64,000 nucleotides of DNA from Deinococcus aerolatus (GCF_014647055.1 NZ_BMOL01000009.1:1-64000); one strand, 5' to 3'; shown: positions 9,101 to 22,023, counted from the first letter of the stretch. A program made the numbers and translations. The notes: a model not told the origin generated them from the letters alone.

Positions 9101-10011
9101 CGCCGCCCCAGGTTGTCCACCGGTGACGCGAGGCTGTGCCGGCGCTGCAGGTCGTCGGGCAAAAACTTGACGTACCGCCGCGTCATCTCCAGGGTGGTGT
9201 GCCCCAGGATCTGCTGCAGGCTGAAAATGTCGCCCCCGCCCCGCAGGTAGCCCACCGCGAAGCCGCGGCGCCAGGCGTGGGGCGCGGTATGTGACCTCGG
9301 AACCTCGGCGGCGGCGCTGATCTTGACCAGCAGGTGTGTGAGCCCCCCTTTCGTCATCGGTTCCCCCGTGCGGCCCAGGAACAGCTGCTGCACCATCGGA
9401 AGGGCAGCGCGGCGCTCCTTGCGCTCATAGGCGTTGAGCGCCTTTGACGTTTTGAGCCCTATCGGCACCACGCGGGCCTTCTCGCGCTTGGCCGTCTCCG
9501 CGCGCACCGTGATCATGCCGGTGGTCATGTTCAGGTCGTCCACGCGCAGCTGCAGCACCTCGCCCATGCGCAGCCCGGTATCGTACAGGCACAGCAGGAT
9601 GGCCCGGTTGCGCAGCGGCTGGGTCATGCCCGCCGCCACCTTCAGGCAGCGCTCCACCTCATCGGGCTGCACCGCCGGGGGGCGCTCATGCGGCAGGGTG
9701 GGCAGCCGCAGTTTCGCGGTGGGGTCGCACGCCAGCAGCTCCTCCTCGGCGGCCCAGCGCAGCGTGGCCCGCACGCCCCGCAAGACGGCGTGTTCCCCTC
9801 CCGCCTTCATCCCGTGCGTGTCCCGGAGCCACAGCTGGAACTCGCGCAGCAGCGGCAGGGTGATCAGCTCCGCGTCCCGGGCCAGCCCCTGGGCCTCCAT
9901 GAACTGCAGCAGCGGTTCCAGGGAGTAGAAGTAATAGGCGATGGTGGCCGGCGAGAGGCGCAGCGCGGCGAGGTGGCGAACGTGCATCTGGTGCAGGTCT
10001 GTGAGCAGCAT
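9097..10011 (-). CDS. tyrosine recombinase/integrase
   Basis: 304 residues from ATG at 10011, with AGGGAGG four bases upstream. The open frame continues to 10371 but runs through the tRNA gene, so the longer start is rejected. The N-terminal SAM-like core-binding domain is about 1-95 and the catalytic domain about 110-290. The catalytic set is complete: Arg148 (TGLRMGEVL), Lys175, His245 and Arg248 (HAWR), His271 (LGH) and Tyr280. It cuts and rejoins DNA through a 3'-phosphotyrosine link. Lying just beyond the 3' end of tRNA-Leu it is probably the integrase of an element inserted there, although XerC/D-like housekeeping recombinases are similar in size. Confidence 0.88.
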   Translation of the reverse strand: MLLTDLHQMHVRHLAALRLSPATIAYYFYSLEPLLQFMEAQGLARDAELITLPLLREFQLWLRDTHGMKAGGEHAVLRGVRATLRWAAEEELLACDPTAKLRLPTLPHERPPAVQPDEVERCLKVAAGMTQPLRNRAILLCLYDTGLRMGEVLQLRVDDLNMTTGMITVRAETAKREKARVVPIGLKTSKALNAYERKERRAALPMVQQLFLGRTGEPMTKGGLTHLLVKISAAAEVPRSHTAPHAWRRGFAVGYLRGGGDIFSLQQILGHTTLEMTRRYVKFLPDDLQRRHSLASPVDNLGRR

Positions 10012-10115
10012 GGAGCCTCCCTGCTGACCGCATTCGGGCGTCCTGTGGGCGGCACTCGATTGCTGGAGGAGGCTGGGGGCCATTCTCGTCACGCACCGCC
10101 CGCCCCAGCAAACGC

Positions 10116-10142
10116 AAAAAGCCCACGCAGACGCATGGGCTT
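10116..10142 (-). terminator. terminator of tRNA-Leu
   Basis: AAGCCCA (10119-10125) pairs with TGGGCTT (10136-10142). On the minus strand the stem is followed by a run of five T, right after the tRNA 3' end. It separates the tRNA from the integrase gene. Confidence 0.8.
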
Positions 10143-10152
10143 GTGCTCGTGG

Positions 10153-10234
<82 letters not shown>

Positions 10235-10259
10235 CTGCGCCTGACTGAGCGCGGACGGA

Positions 10260-10289
10260 ATCTTAGCGTGCCGGGGCAGGGCCGGTCAA
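10260..10289 (-). promoter_or_regulatory. sigma-70 type promoter of tRNA-Leu
   Basis: -35 TTGACC (10289-10284) and -10 TAAGAT (10265-10260) are separated by 18 bases on the minus strand. The expected start is near 10253, about 20 bases before the mature tRNA 5' end. Confidence 0.7.
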
Positions 10290-10351
10290 ACGCGGCCCGA
10301 CGAGGCCGGCGGACCCGCCGGGAAAAAGCTTCTCCCGTTCCCGCCTTGACC

Positions 10352-11311
10352 CTACGGCAGCAATGCGACACGCTCCAGCAACAACTCGAAAAACGCCTGG
10401 TCCCGCACGCCCACGGCCACCTGAACGTTGCGCCCGCCCCCGTTCACGCCGTACACGTCACAGACCGTGCGGCCCAGATTCAGACCCGCCTGCACCTCGA
10501 TGTCCACGCGCATGGCCTGCCAGTCCAGCAGGTCCGGGCGGATCACAGCCGCCGCCGCCAACGGATCATGCAACGCGCCGCCGCTGAGGTTGTAGCGCTC
10601 GCGGTAGACGCCCGCGTAGAAGGTGAGCAGTTCGGCGCACACCGCGCCGGCACGGTTGTCCAGCCCACGCAGGGCAGCGATTCGTTCGGGGCCGGCGACG
10701 CACTGCATGGTGACGTTCAGGCCCACCATCCGCAGCGCCACGCCGGACTCGAACACGATGTGCGCGGCGTGGGGGTCCGCGAACACGTTGAACTCGGCGG
10801 CAGGAGTGCAGTTGCCGCCGCCAGTGCTGCCGCCCATCCAGACCACCTCCCGCAGCAGCGCCGGTAGGGCCGGCTCCAGGCGAAAGGCCAGCGCCAGGTT
10901 GGTCAGCGGCCCTGTCGCCAGCAGCGTGATCTCGTGCGGGTGGGCGCGCACTGTACGGATGATGAAGTCGGCGGCGTGTTCAGCTTCCGGGGGCCGCAGG
11001 GGTTTGGGCAGTCCCGCCGCCGGCAGCCCCGAGTCGCCGTGGACCGCCGCCGCCGTCACCGGGTCGCGCACCAGTGGGCCCTGCGCCCCGGCGAAATACG
11101 GCACGCCCGCGCCAGCCTCGCCGGCCAGAGCCAGGGTCACCCCGGCGTTGCGGACCGTCAGTGGCAGGCTCACGTTGCCGTGCGTTACCGTGATGCCCAG
11201 CACGTCCAGCTCCGGACTGGCCAGCGCCAGCAGCCAAGCCACGGCGTCGTCCAGGCCAGGATCGCCGTCAAAAATCACTTTCAGGGGAGGGGTCAGGTCA
11301 GCGCGGCTCAC
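10352..11311 (-). CDS. inosine-uridine preferring nucleoside hydrolase
   Basis: 319 residues, the normal length. The calcium and ribose-binding signature DGDPGLDD is at residues 15-22, and later family motifs include ATGPLTNLA, WMGGS, AEFNVFADP and a conserved His in GGALHDPLA. The enzyme hydrolyses the N-glycosidic bond of ribonucleosides to ribose and free base in purine/pyrimidine salvage in the cytoplasm. Exact base preference cannot be read from the sequence. The GTG start at 11311 follows TAGAAT by 6 bases, so the message is probably leaderless. It is divergent from the MalT-like regulator at 11473 and has its own promoter. Confidence 0.92.
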   Translation of the reverse strand: MSRADLTPPLKVIFDGDPGLDDAVAWLLALASPELDVLGITVTHGNVSLPLTVRNAGVTLALAGEAGAGVPYFAGAQGPLVRDPVTAAAVHGDSGLPAAGLPKPLRPPEAEHAADFIIRTVRAHPHEITLLATGPLTNLALAFRLEPALPALLREVVWMGGSTGGGNCTPAAEFNVFADPHAAHIVFESGVALRMVGLNVTMQCVAGPERIAALRGLDNRAGAVCAELLTFYAGVYRERYNLSGGALHDPLAAAAVIRPDLLDWQAMRVDIEVQAGLNLGRTVCDVYGVNGGGRNVQVAVGVRDQAFFELLLERVALLP

Positions 11312-11472
11312 CCCGCGATTCTAGGGCGGCCCACCTTCGCCGCGCTGCGCCTGCCGCGTGGCCCATGTCTGGCAGCGCACACCGCGCCAGCCCTGCTGGA
11401 CACCTGCGTCGCTGCACCCGTTCCCGCGCCCTGGCCACCCCCGGATTCGGCCGCCCCTGCTAGCATCCGGCC

Positions 11473-14400
11473 ATGACCCTGAACTGGCGTGACCTGACCT
11501 CGCGGCGGCGGGCGCGGGTGCCGGCCGTGCGCGGCGCGTTGCTGCGGCCCCGTCTGCAGGCAGCCCTGGACGCGGCGCGGGTGCTGGTGCTGGTTGCCCC
11601 GGCGGGCTACGGCAAGACCACCGCGCTGGCCGGCAGCGGTCTGGAACCCGCACGCATCTGGCTGACCCTGGACGCCGACGACAGTGACCCGCAGGTGCTG
11701 GCCGCCGGGCTGGCGCTGGCCGCCGAGGGACTGCCCGGCGGCGCGGTGGCCACGGAACTGCTGGACGCCGGAGCCTCGCCCCGACGCGTGGCGGCCCGGG
11801 TCGCAGACCTGCTGGACGCCTGCGGGGGCCTGCTGGTGCTGGACGAGGCGCAGCATCTGGGCGGCGACGCAGGAAACGGTGGCGCGGGGGACGTGCTGCG
11901 CGAACTGCTGGGCGGCGGCCTGCCTGGAACCACCGCCGGGCGGCTGGCTCTGCTCTCCCGCGTGCCGCTGATGCTGCCGGAACTGGCCCGGCTGGACGCG
12001 GCCGGCGAGGTCACGCGGCTGGGCACGGCGGAACTGGCCTTTACCCGGCAGGAGATGGGCGAACTGCTGCGTGCCGGGGGCCTGTTCCCCACCGACGCGG
12101 AGGTGCGGCTGGCCCACGCAGCCACCGAGGGATGGCCCATCGCGGTGCGCTTTCTGGCCCAGGCGGCGGCACAGGGGCGCGTGCGGCTGGCCGAGCTGGC
12201 GGATCTGGACGGCGGCGAGGCGCAGCTGGGCACCCTGTTCGCGTACCTGGCCAGCGAGGTGCTGGGGCCGCTGGACCCCGGCCTGCGCGCGGTCCTGACT
12301 CGCGGCAGCGTGTTCGAGGAACTGACCCCCGAACTGGTCTGCGAGGTGCTGGGCAAGGCGGACGGGGCGGCGCTGCTGGAGGCACTGGCGGCGGGCGGGA
12401 CCCTGCTGATCCGCACCGACGCGCTAACCAGGGCCGAGGATTCGGCGCTGCCGGAGGGAGCCGTGTACCGCGCCCACCCGCTGCTGCGCGCTCACCTGCG
12501 GGCCGGGTTGCCCCGCACCGAGGTCCAGGCGCTGGCCGCGCGGGGGGCAGCGTATTTCGAGCGCAGCGGGCGGCCCCGGCGGGCGCTGTCGGCCTACGTG
12601 CTGGCCGGCGACGCGGCGCGGGCGGCGGCGCTGCTCTCGGCGCACGGGGCCGGGTGGCTGGCCCTGGGCCGGGCCGGGCTGATCGAGCGCAGTCTGGGGC
12701 GGGTGCCGCGTGCGGTCTGGACGCCCGAGCTGCACGGGCTGGCCGGTGACGCGCTGCGCCTGTCCTCACGCTACGGCGAGGCGCTGGCCGAGTACGGGCA
12801 GGCCACGCCCCTGCTGCGGGCGCTGGGGCAGGTACAGGTGGCCCTGGACACCGTGCAGCCGGACGCGGGCTGGGAGGCGCTGGCCCAGGCCGAGACCCTG
12901 GCGCCCGGAGAGCAGAGGGTCCGGCGCATGCGGGCCGAGAACCTGCTGAACGCTGGACGGCTGCCGGAGGCGCTGGCCATGGCTCCTGAGCTGCGCGACG
13001 GGGCGCGCTACGCCCTGCGTTCGGGTGATCTGGAGCGGGCGCTGGCCCTGGCGCTGGCCGCCGCACACGGCGAGGCCGGCGGGGCGCGGGCGGCCCAGAA
13101 CCACCGCGAGGGGCTGCTGCTGGCCGCCTTCGTCACGGCGCTGCACGGCGAGACGGCACAGGCCTGCGCGCACGCCCGCGCCGGGCTGGCGGAGGGCGAG
13201 CGCCTGGAAAGCCCATTTGTGCGTTCGCTGGCCCTGGCCCGGCTGGGCCACGCCCAGTTGACGGCCGGGAACTTGGACGGCGCGCGCACCACCTACGGCG
13301 AGGCGCTGGGGCTGGCGCAAGAAGTTTCGGGGCGCCTGCGGGCCGAGCCGCTGATGGGACTGGCTGCGCTGGCGGGCCTTTCAGGCGACGCGCAGGCGGC
13401 GAGGACGCTCAAGACCGAGGCGCTGGCGCAGACGGGCGGCGACGGCTACATGGCCGGCCTGCTGCATCTGGCGACGGCCCTGAGCATTCAGCAGGCCGGG
13501 GGCGCGGACCCGGACGGCCTGGCGGCGGCCCTGTCCGCCTTCCAGACCTGCGGTGACGCGTTTGGGCTGGCCTGCGTCGCGCTGGCCCGCTTTGCCGCAG
13601 AGGGGGCCGGAGCCCAGGAAGCCGCCCACGCGGCGGCGCGTTTCCCCTTCCTGCTGGCCCGGCACAGCCTGTTCTCGCCGCTGGCCGACGCCCCCGGCCG
13701 GGCGCGTGTGCTGGCGCAATTGGCCCACGCCCAGCCCGAACTGCGCCACGCGCTGACACCGCTGGCCCACGCCCTAGGCTACCCCGAGCTGCCCCACCCC
13801 GATCAGACGCCTGGGTTCGGGGTGCGGGTCTCGGTCCTGGGGCGGGTGTCGGTGACGCGCAGTCACGAGCGCCGCCCGCGTGAGTGGGGCCGGGCCAGAG
13901 CGCGCGATCTGCTGGCCCTGCTGTCGGTTCATGACGGCGGCCTGCCGCGCGAGGCCGCGCAGGAGGCGCTGTTTCCAGGGGCCGATCCCGGCGTCGGCGA
14001 GCGCAACTTCCGGGTCACGCTGCACGCACTGGGGCAGGTGCTGGAGGAAGGAGCCGTCAGCGGCGTCTTTCTGGAGCGCGGCGACTGGATTCGCCTCAGG
14101 ACCGGCCCCGGCCTGCACGTCGATCTCGCGGAAGCCCGTGCACGGTTGGACGCGCCGACCGGCGGGGCCGGACGCCTGGACGACCTGCTGGCCCTGCCGG
14201 ACCGGGTCGCCGACTCGGACCTGGGCGACGTGCAGCAGGAAGCCCAGCGCTACGCCGCACGCCTGCCCGACGCCCTGGCCGCCGAGGCCGGACACGCCCT
14301 GAACAGTGGCCACGCCGAACGGGCGGTCCGCGCCGCCGAACGCGCCCTGGCCCTGGACCCTGCCCACGAGGGGGCCGCGCAGGTCCTGATGCGCGCCTGG

Positions 14401-14601
14401 CACGCACGCGGCAACGCCGCCGCCGCCCGCCGCGTGTACGACCAGCTGCGCGGCGCGCTGGACGATCTGGGGCTGGGGCCGCTGCCGCAGACGCGGGCGC
14501 TGGCCGAGGCGGGACGCGGCGGACCGGCACCCACGGTCAGGCAGGGGGCCAGCGCTGACGCCGGTGAGGAACCGGAGCCGGCCACCCGAACGGCGCGGTA
14601 A
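11473..14601 (+). CDS. large MalT-like ATPase regulator with SARP/BTAD C-terminus
   Basis: 1042 residues. The N-terminal STAND NTPase has Walker [11 protein letters not shown] (41-50) and Walker B LLVLDE (120-125). The middle, about 350-760, is TPR-like helices typical of MalT and LAL regulators. The C-terminus does not carry a LuxR domain. Instead a winged-helix OmpR-like segment begins about residue 776 ([13 protein letters not shown]) and is followed by a BTAD helical bundle ([17 protein letters not shown]) to about 1020, as in SARP activators. TAGCAT lies 6 bases before the ATG at 11473, suggesting leaderless translation. The downstream dehydrogenase gene starts 24 bases later but has its own -10, so co-regulation is possible but not shown. 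Confidence 0.85.
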   Translation: MTLNWRDLTSRRRARVPAVRGALLRPRLQAALDAARVLVLVAPAGYGKTTALAGSGLEPARIWLTLDADDSDPQVLAAGLALAAEGLPGGAVATELLDAGASPRRVAARVADLLDACGGLLVLDEAQHLGGDAGNGGAGDVLRELLGGGLPGTTAGRLALLSRVPLMLPELARLDAAGEVTRLGTAELAFTRQEMGELLRAGGLFPTDAEVRLAHAATEGWPIAVRFLAQAAAQGRVRLAELADLDGGEAQLGTLFAYLASEVLGPLDPGLRAVLTRGSVFEELTPELVCEVLGKADGAALLEALAAGGTLLIRTDALTRAEDSALPEGAVYRAHPLLRAHLRAGLPRTEVQALAARGAAYFERSGRPRRALSAYVLAGDAARAAALLSAHGAGWLALGRAGLIERSLGRVPRAVWTPELHGLAGDALRLSSRYGEALAEYGQATPLLRALGQVQVALDTVQPDAGWEALAQAETLAPGEQRVRRMRAENLLNAGRLPEALAMAPELRDGARYALRSGDLERALALALAAAHGEAGGARAAQNHREGLLLAAFVTALHGETAQACAHARAGLAEGERLESPFVRSLALARLGHAQLTAGNLDGARTTYGEALGLAQEVSGRLRAEPLMGLAALAGLSGDAQAARTLKTEALAQTGGDGYMAGLLHLATALSIQQAGGADPDGLAAALSAFQTCGDAFGLACVALARFAAEGAGAQEAAHAAARFPFLLARHSLFSPLADAPGRARVLAQLAHAQPELRHALTPLAHALGYPELPHPDQTPGFGVRVSVLGRVSVTRSHERRPREWGRARARDLLALLSVHDGGLPREAAQEALFPGADPGVGERNFRVTLHALGQVLEEGAVSGVFLERGDWIRLRTGPGLHVDLAEARARLDAPTGGAGRLDDLLALPDRVADSDLGDVQQEAQRYAARLPDALAAEAGHALNSGHAERAVRAAERALALDPAHEGAAQVLMRAWHARGNAAAARRVYDQLRGALDDLGLGPLPQTRALAEAGRGGPAPTVRQGASADAGEEPEPATRTAR

Positions 14602-14625
14602 CGCCAGCGCCCTACACTCGGGGGC

Positions 14626-15396
<771 letters not shown>

Positions 15397-15403
15397 GGAA
15401 GGA

Positions 15404-15443
15404 CGGTCAGGGCGCGAGGCTGTGTTGCGCCCCGTCCTGACCG
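15404..15443. terminator. bidirectional hairpin between convergent genes
   Basis: CGGTCAGG (15404-15411) pairs with CCTGACCG (15436-15443), with an inner GCGC/GCGC pairing. It sits between the stops of the dehydrogenase (plus) and the CAP protein (minus). No strong T run was seen. Confidence 0.55.
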
Positions 15444-15447
15444 CCGC

Positions 15448-15939
15448 TTACCTGGGCTGGCTGCTCAGGACAATCACGTAGGCGGTGCCGCGCGCGCCCT
15501 GCACGATGCTGGTTCCGGCATGGGTGTAGCGGCCCTCGGTCATCCAGTAGCAGTGGGCGGCGCTGCCCAGCCACCAGCGCATGGCCTGTTCGGGATCCAG
15601 GCCCAAACCCATGTAGACAATCTCCGTGACGCTCGTGGCGTTGACGCCAGTGCTGGCCGCCCGGACCCGCACCGTGCTGCCGCCCTGCCCGGTGTGGGTC
15701 ACCTGCCCGGAGGCGGCCATGTACCCGGACTGCAGCCGGGCGGCCTGCGCGTGGGGAACGCTGTCGCTCAACGCGCCGGCCACCGGGCGCCGGCCGCTGC
15801 CGGGACAGGTTACGCCCTGTGTCCGGATCTCGTTCAGCCGCGCGAGCAGGTGGGCCTCTGGCGCCGTCTGGGCGTGGGCGGCCGGGCTGGCCAGCAGGGA
15901 GAACACGGCGGCACCGAGCAACAGGGCGCGTTTGACCAT
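15448..15939 (-). CDS. secreted CAP-domain (SCP/PR1-like) protein
   Basis: 163 residues from ATG at 15939; a longer frame to 16017 adds residues before the signal peptide. The signal peptide ends at AHA about residue 22. The mature part has the CAP pattern: [12 protein letters not shown] at the first helix, [17 protein letters not shown], a WWLGSAAHC motif, and YTHAG followed by a final strand ([10 protein letters not shown]). Bacterial CAP proteins are extracytoplasmic and their biochemical role is mostly unknown; some bind lipids. Two Cys may form a disulfide. Stands alone. Confidence 0.8.
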   Translation of the reverse strand: MVKRALLLGAAVFSLLASPAAHAQTAPEAHLLARLNEIRTQGVTCPGSGRRPVAGALSDSVPHAQAARLQSGYMAASGQVTHTGQGGSTVRVRAASTGVNATSVTEIVYMGLGLDPEQAMRWWLGSAAHCYWMTEGRYTHAGTSIVQGARGTAYVIVLSSQPR

Positions 15940-16136
15940 CCGCGCAGAGTAATACGAATGTCTTTTGGCGCGTGTACAAATCCGCACAACCCGGAGACCA
16001 GCTTCTGGCACCCGCACAATGAACGTCGTTGATCTGCCCTTGCCCCCAGTGGGGACGCACGTCCAGGGTCAGCGAGAACGCCCCACCTTCGGGGGGATTC
16101 CGGGAGTCTGACGGCGGCATCCACACCGAACAAGAC

Positions 16137-16170
16137 AACGCCGGCCCCCGATGGTCAGGGGGCCGGCGTT
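16137..16170 (-). terminator. strong hairpin terminator after the oligopeptidase gene
   Basis: AACGCCGGCCCCC (16137-16149) pairs perfectly with GGGGGCCGGCGTT (16158-16170) around an 8-base loop. It lies 15 bases past the stop of the M3 peptidase on the minus strand and is followed by a T-containing tail. Confidence 0.75.
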
Positions 16171-16184
16171 CTTGCGGAGCGGGT

Positions 16185-18233
<2,049 letters not shown>

Positions 18234-18302
18234 GGCCAGAGTATAGACAGCAGCTGTGCGTCACCCTGGAAATACGCCACAAAGCGTCCGCCCCTCCCGC
18301 GT

Positions 18303-19493
18303 TCATCCCTGGCCCGGCGCGGAGACCTCCTTGCCCGCCTCGCCGCGTGGCCGGCGCTGCAGCAGCGGCGCGAGCTGGGCGTCGAAGCGCGACAGCACCG
18401 GCCCCAGGATAGCGGTCAGCAGCACGTACACGGCGGCCAGCGGGCCCAGGCTGGGGGCCAGCCCCAACCCCAGGCCGGCGATCAGGATGCTGAATTCGCC
18501 GCGCGGAATCAGGGTGGTCCCGGCACGAAAACGCCCGCGCAGCTGCACGCCCGCGCGGGCCGCGCCCATCCAGCCCACCGCGAATTTGGTGGCCCCGGTG
18601 ACGATGGTCAAAAGAATGGCGGGCAGCAGCACCGACGGCACCTCAGCCAGATTCAGTTGCAGGCCGAAAAACACGAAGAACACGGCGGCAAACAGGTCGC
18701 GCAGAGGCTCGATCTGCTGACGCGCCCGGTCCGCCACCTCACCCGACAGCGCAATGCCCACCAGAAACGCACCGATGGCGGCGCTGACGTTCAGCTGGTC
18801 CGCCGCCCCTGCCACCACCAGCACCAGCCCCAGCACGCCCAGCAGCAGCGCCTCATCGCTGGGCACGTTCATCACGCGGCTCAGGACATGGCCGTAGCGC
18901 AGCGCCAGAAAAAAGGCCAGCCCGAAGGCGGCCAGCGCCACCAGCAGGTTGATGCCCACCGCGAACAGTGTCCCGCCGATCAGCAGCGCGGCCACCACCG
19001 GCAGGTAGGCGGCCATCACCACGTCCTCGATCACGCACACCGCCAGGATCAGCGGCGTCTCGCGGTTGCCCAGCCGCCCGAAATCGCGCAGGATCTTGCT
19101 GGCAATGCCGCTGGAGGTCAGGTAGGTCACGCCGCCCAGCAGCACGGCGGCCAGCGGCGTGAACCCCAGCAGAAACCCCGCAACCAGTCCCGGCGTGAAA
19201 TTCAGGGCCAGATCAATGATGCCGATCTGCCGGTTGGCCTTGAGATTGCTGCTGAGTTCCTCGCTGGTGTACTCCAGTCCCAGGGTAAACAGCAGCAGCA
19301 CCGCGCCGATTTCCGCGCCGGTGTGGATAAATTCCTCGGGCGCGTTGCCCAGCGACATCACCGCGCCCAGGCCGATGCCTGCCAGCAGATACAGCGGAAT
19401 GGGGGTGATGCCCAGGCGTCCGGCGGCGCGGCCCACCAGGGCCAGCAACAGAATCACGCCGCCAATTTCCAGAAACAGCTGGCCCAGCTCCAC
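18303..19493 (-). CDS. CPA2 family cation:proton antiporter (KhtU/KefB-like)
   Basis: 396 residues with about 12 hydrophobic segments and no C-terminal TrkA-N domain. Signatures are YLLAGIGLGAV, a half-helix break in the SSGIASKILRDFG region and an acidic VIEDV segment. It exchanges K+ (or Na+) for H+ across the membrane. The gene 32 bases upstream encodes a TrkA-C type regulatory protein, the same pair as KhtT-KhtU of Bacillus, where the soluble partner gates K+ efflux. K+ specificity is therefore inferred from context. Confidence 0.85.
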   Translation of the reverse strand: MELGQLFLEIGGVILLLALVGRAAGRLGITPIPLYLLAGIGLGAVMSLGNAPEEFIHTGAEIGAVLLLFTLGLEYTSEELSSNLKANRQIGIIDLALNFTPGLVAGFLLGFTPLAAVLLGGVTYLTSSGIASKILRDFGRLGNRETPLILAVCVIEDVVMAAYLPVVAALLIGGTLFAVGINLLVALAAFGLAFFLALRYGHVLSRVMNVPSDEALLLGVLGLVLVVAGAADQLNVSAAIGAFLVGIALSGEVADRARQQIEPLRDLFAAVFFVFFGLQLNLAEVPSVLLPAILLTIVTGATKFAVGWMGAARAGVQLRGRFRAGTTLIPRGEFSILIAGLGLGLAPSLGPLAAVYVLLTAILGPVLSRFDAQLAPLLQRRPRGEAGKEVSAPGQG

Positions 19494-19525
19494 GCTTCAC
19501 CTCCCCGGTAAGGGTACGGGCCGGC

Positions 19526-20065
19526 TTAGGATGTTCCGGCCACAGGCGACCCTGTCTTCGCCCTGGTCTTCTGGGGCTCCGGCTGTCCGTTCAGCAGCCG
19601 TGCGGCGTGGGTAACGCCTTCGGCCGTACCCACCACCACCACGGTGTCGCCAGCATGCAGCACGAACTCTGGTCCCGGCGCGGGAATGGCCCCGCCGCCG
19701 CGAATAATCGCCACGATGCTGGCCCCGGTGCGCGTGCGCATCATGGTGCTGCCCAGCGGCTTGCCGTCAAACGGCGTCGTGCCGGCCAGCGGCAGCCAGT
19801 CCATTGCCAGCCCCTCGATGTCCTGCATGCTCTGGCCCATGCGGCGGGTCACGGTGCTGCCGCCCATCAGATCGGAGACCACCTCGGCCTCATCCTCTGC
19901 CAGCACGATGCTCTGGGCGCAGGCGTCGGGGTCTTCCTTGAGCGACACGAACAGCTCGCGCCGCCCGTCGCGGTGCGTGATCACGCCCACGCGTTTGCCG
20001 AAGCGGCCATCAAAGTCGTAACGCATGCCCACACCGGGCAGCAGGGTCTCATCCACCTTCACCAT
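19526..20065 (-). CDS. KhtT-like regulatory subunit with TrkA-C domain
   Basis: 179 residues from ATG at 20065; TATTGT lies 7 bases upstream, so this start is preferred to GTG at 20074. The N-terminal half (VKVDETLLPGVGMRYDFD and REL..SLKEDPD) matches the KhtT N-domain. The C-terminal half is an RCK_C/TrkA-C ligand-binding domain (GASIVAIIRGGGAIPAPGP, FVLHAGDTVVVVGT). It is a soluble partner that binds nucleotide or cations and controls the adjacent antiporter. The two genes form an operon with a 32-base gap. Confidence 0.85.
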   Translation of the reverse strand: MVKVDETLLPGVGMRYDFDGRFGKRVGVITHRDGRRELFVSLKEDPDACAQSIVLAEDEAEVVSDLMGGSTVTRRMGQSMQDIEGLAMDWLPLAGTTPFDGKPLGSTMMRTRTGASIVAIIRGGGAIPAPGPEFVLHAGDTVVVVGTAEGVTHAARLLNGQPEPQKTRAKTGSPVAGTS

Positions 20066-20184
20066 GGGGCACACAATACGGGTTCCGGCGCAGGGCGATT
20101 GGATGCCCGGCAGGAGGCGGCCCCATACCCATCAGTCAGGTGTGGCCACCGAGCAGGCTGGTGAGCGCCCAGCGCTCCAGCGCC

Positions 20185-21165
20185 TCAGTACCCCCGGTGC
20201 GTGACCTGTCCGCCCCGTTCTTCCAGCCAGTCGGTGACCGCGCCCACCGCCGCCTTGACCCCCGGCGTGATGATCGGGCCGCCGAACTTGGCGAGACGCA
20301 CCAGATGACTGCCGTCCTCACGCGCGGTGATGCCGACCAGCACCTCCTGGGTCAGCTCGCCCTCCACGACGTGGGCCAGCGCCACCCAGCCGCCCACACG
20401 CAAGCTGGCGTACAAATCCAGCAGGATGACGGTCCAGCCGCCGGCGCGGGCGGTGCGCTTCTCGAACGGCTGGCCGGGAGCGGCGGGGGTAAACGTTGCG
20501 GGCAGAGACAGGATGGCGTGTGGCACGTGGGCAGGGTCCTCCGGGTAGGGGTGGATGTCGCCGTGGGGGACGTCCGGGTGGGCGGTGGGCGTGAAGCGGG
20601 CGTGCTGCGGGGCCAGCCCCAGGTCACGCCACTTGAGGGCGTACTTGGTCTCCAGCGCGGCGGGCGGGGGATCAGCCAGGTCCACGGTCATCACGCCGCT
20701 GTCCCGCGCCGCCTGACACGCGAACTCGAAGTACTCGTCGTGATCGGTGGTGAGCAGCACCGCGCCGCCCGCTTTCAGGCGCGAGGCCGCCAGACTGAAG
20801 AACGGCGCGCGCAGCAGCCGGTGGTCCAGGTGCCCGGCCTTGGGCCAGGGATCGGGAAAGTTGACGACGATGCGGTCCAGCCCGCCGTGCGGCACCACCT
20901 CGCGCAGCAGCACGTCGGCGGGCAGCTTGGTCAGGATGGCGTTGTCCAGCCCCGCAGCCTTCAGGCGGCGCTGGGCCTTGAGCAGCGAGACGCCCGACAG
21001 TTCCACGCCCAGGTAGTTCGGCGGCTCGGCGAAGTCCGCAGCGTGATGCGGCCAGAAGCGCCCGTCCCCGAATCCAATTTCCAGTACCCAGGGGCGCTGT
21101 GCGGTGTGCGGGTACAGGCGGGAGGCCGCGTCGGGAAAGTGAAAATCGCCCAGCGGAAAGATCAC
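20185..21165 (-). CDS. trmB: tRNA (guanine-N7-)-methyltransferase with C-terminal extension
   Basis: 326 residues. The SAM-binding motif VLEIGFGDGRF is at 27-37 and the TrmB signature NFPDPWPK at 102-109. The enzyme makes m7G46 in the tRNA variable loop. Typical bacterial TrmB is about 210-240 residues. Here a C-terminal domain of about 110 residues follows (FTPAAPGQPFEKR to TDWLEERGG), whose role is unknown. It starts at GTG 21165, overlapping the TGA of the upstream GidA-like gene (GTGA), so translation is coupled. Both products relate to tRNA modification families. Confidence 0.9.
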   Translation of the reverse strand: MIFPLGDFHFPDAASRLYPHTAQRPWVLEIGFGDGRFWPHHAADFAEPPNYLGVELSGVSLLKAQRRLKAAGLDNAILTKLPADVLLREVVPHGGLDRIVVNFPDPWPKAGHLDHRLLRAPFFSLAASRLKAGGAVLLTTDHDEYFEFACQAARDSGVMTVDLADPPPAALETKYALKWRDLGLAPQHARFTPTAHPDVPHGDIHPYPEDPAHVPHAILSLPATFTPAAPGQPFEKRTARAGGWTVILLDLYASLRVGGWVALAHVVEGELTQEVLVGITAREDGSHLVRLAKFGGPIITPGVKAAVGAVTDWLEERGGQVTHRGY

Positions 21166-21917
21166 GGGTTCACCCTAGCCAGGGCCAGCAGTTCGTCGGC
21201 CAGTCGGGACGCGTCGTCCAGCACGCTGCGGTAGGAACACTCGCCGGGCAACATGCGGCCCACCGCACGCACCCGGTCAAAGCGGGTCAGCTGAAAGCCG
21301 CTCAGCTCGCCGGGTGCGGGCGTCAGGAAGCGCACGTCGTAGGGCGGCGCCCCCTCCACCGCCGCCGCCGTGGCCTCCGCGCCGGTCAGGAACACCCCGG
21401 CACGGGCCAGATCATCGGCCAGGAAGTCATAGGCCACCTCTGAGAGCCGTCCGGCCTCCTCCATGCTGTCGCCGATCAGCAGGCGGCCCTTGAGAAAAGC
21501 GCCCACCGCCAGCACCACCTGCCGGGCGTGCAGTTTCGGCCCCTCCCAGGTGGACAGCACGACTCCGGCGTCGGTCTCGTCCAGCTCGGTCACGGTGCTT
21601 TGCAGCAGGTGGATGCCGGAGGTGCCCTCGAGTTCCGCCTTGAGCTGGCGGTGAAAGCTCCAGCCGTCGGTGTCGGGGGCCATCCGGTCCCGGATCAGGG
21701 CAAAGACGCTGCCGGGCGGGAAATCGGCGTCGCGGGTGGTGGGGGCGTACAAGTTGCCCAGGTGGTCCAGCGCCTGCGACACCAGCAGCACGTCCGCGCC
21801 TGCGCGGGCCAGCCGCCATGCCATCTCGGTTCCGGCCACGCCCGCGCCCACCACCGCCACGTCGTACAGGTGGCCCGGCTGCGGCTGGCTGCGGGGATTT
21901 TGCGGTCCAAACATCAC
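21162..21917 (-). CDS. half-length GidA/MnmG-related FAD protein
   Basis: 251 residues. The FAD-binding GxGxxG is in VAVVGAGVAGTEMA, and VVLAVGAFLKGRLLIG is close to the MnmG/GidA sequence. True MnmG is about 600-630 residues and TrmFO about 440, so this is a short relative lacking the tRNA-binding and C-terminal helical domains. Function is unproven. The GTG start at 21917 follows TACACT by 7 bases (leaderless) and its end overlaps trmB. The link to TrmB suggests a tRNA-modification role, but a different FAD oxidoreductase activity is possible. Confidence 0.78.
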   Translation of the reverse strand: MMFGPQNPRSQPQPGHLYDVAVVGAGVAGTEMAWRLARAGADVLLVSQALDHLGNLYAPTTRDADFPPGSVFALIRDRMAPDTDGWSFHRQLKAELEGTSGIHLLQSTVTELDETDAGVVLSTWEGPKLHARQVVLAVGAFLKGRLLIGDSMEEAGRLSEVAYDFLADDLARAGVFLTGAEATAAAVEGAPPYDVRFLTPAPGELSGFQLTRFDRVRAVGRMLPGECSYRSVLDDASRLADELLALARVNP

Positions 21918-22023
21918 ACGGCGGAGTGTAGCAAGTGGGCTGCGCGAAAGGCGGGGGCGCCAACGCCACGGACCCTGTCTCCATCCTGTCTCCGGCCCCG
22001 GCCCGCGCTACAGTGGCCCAGAT

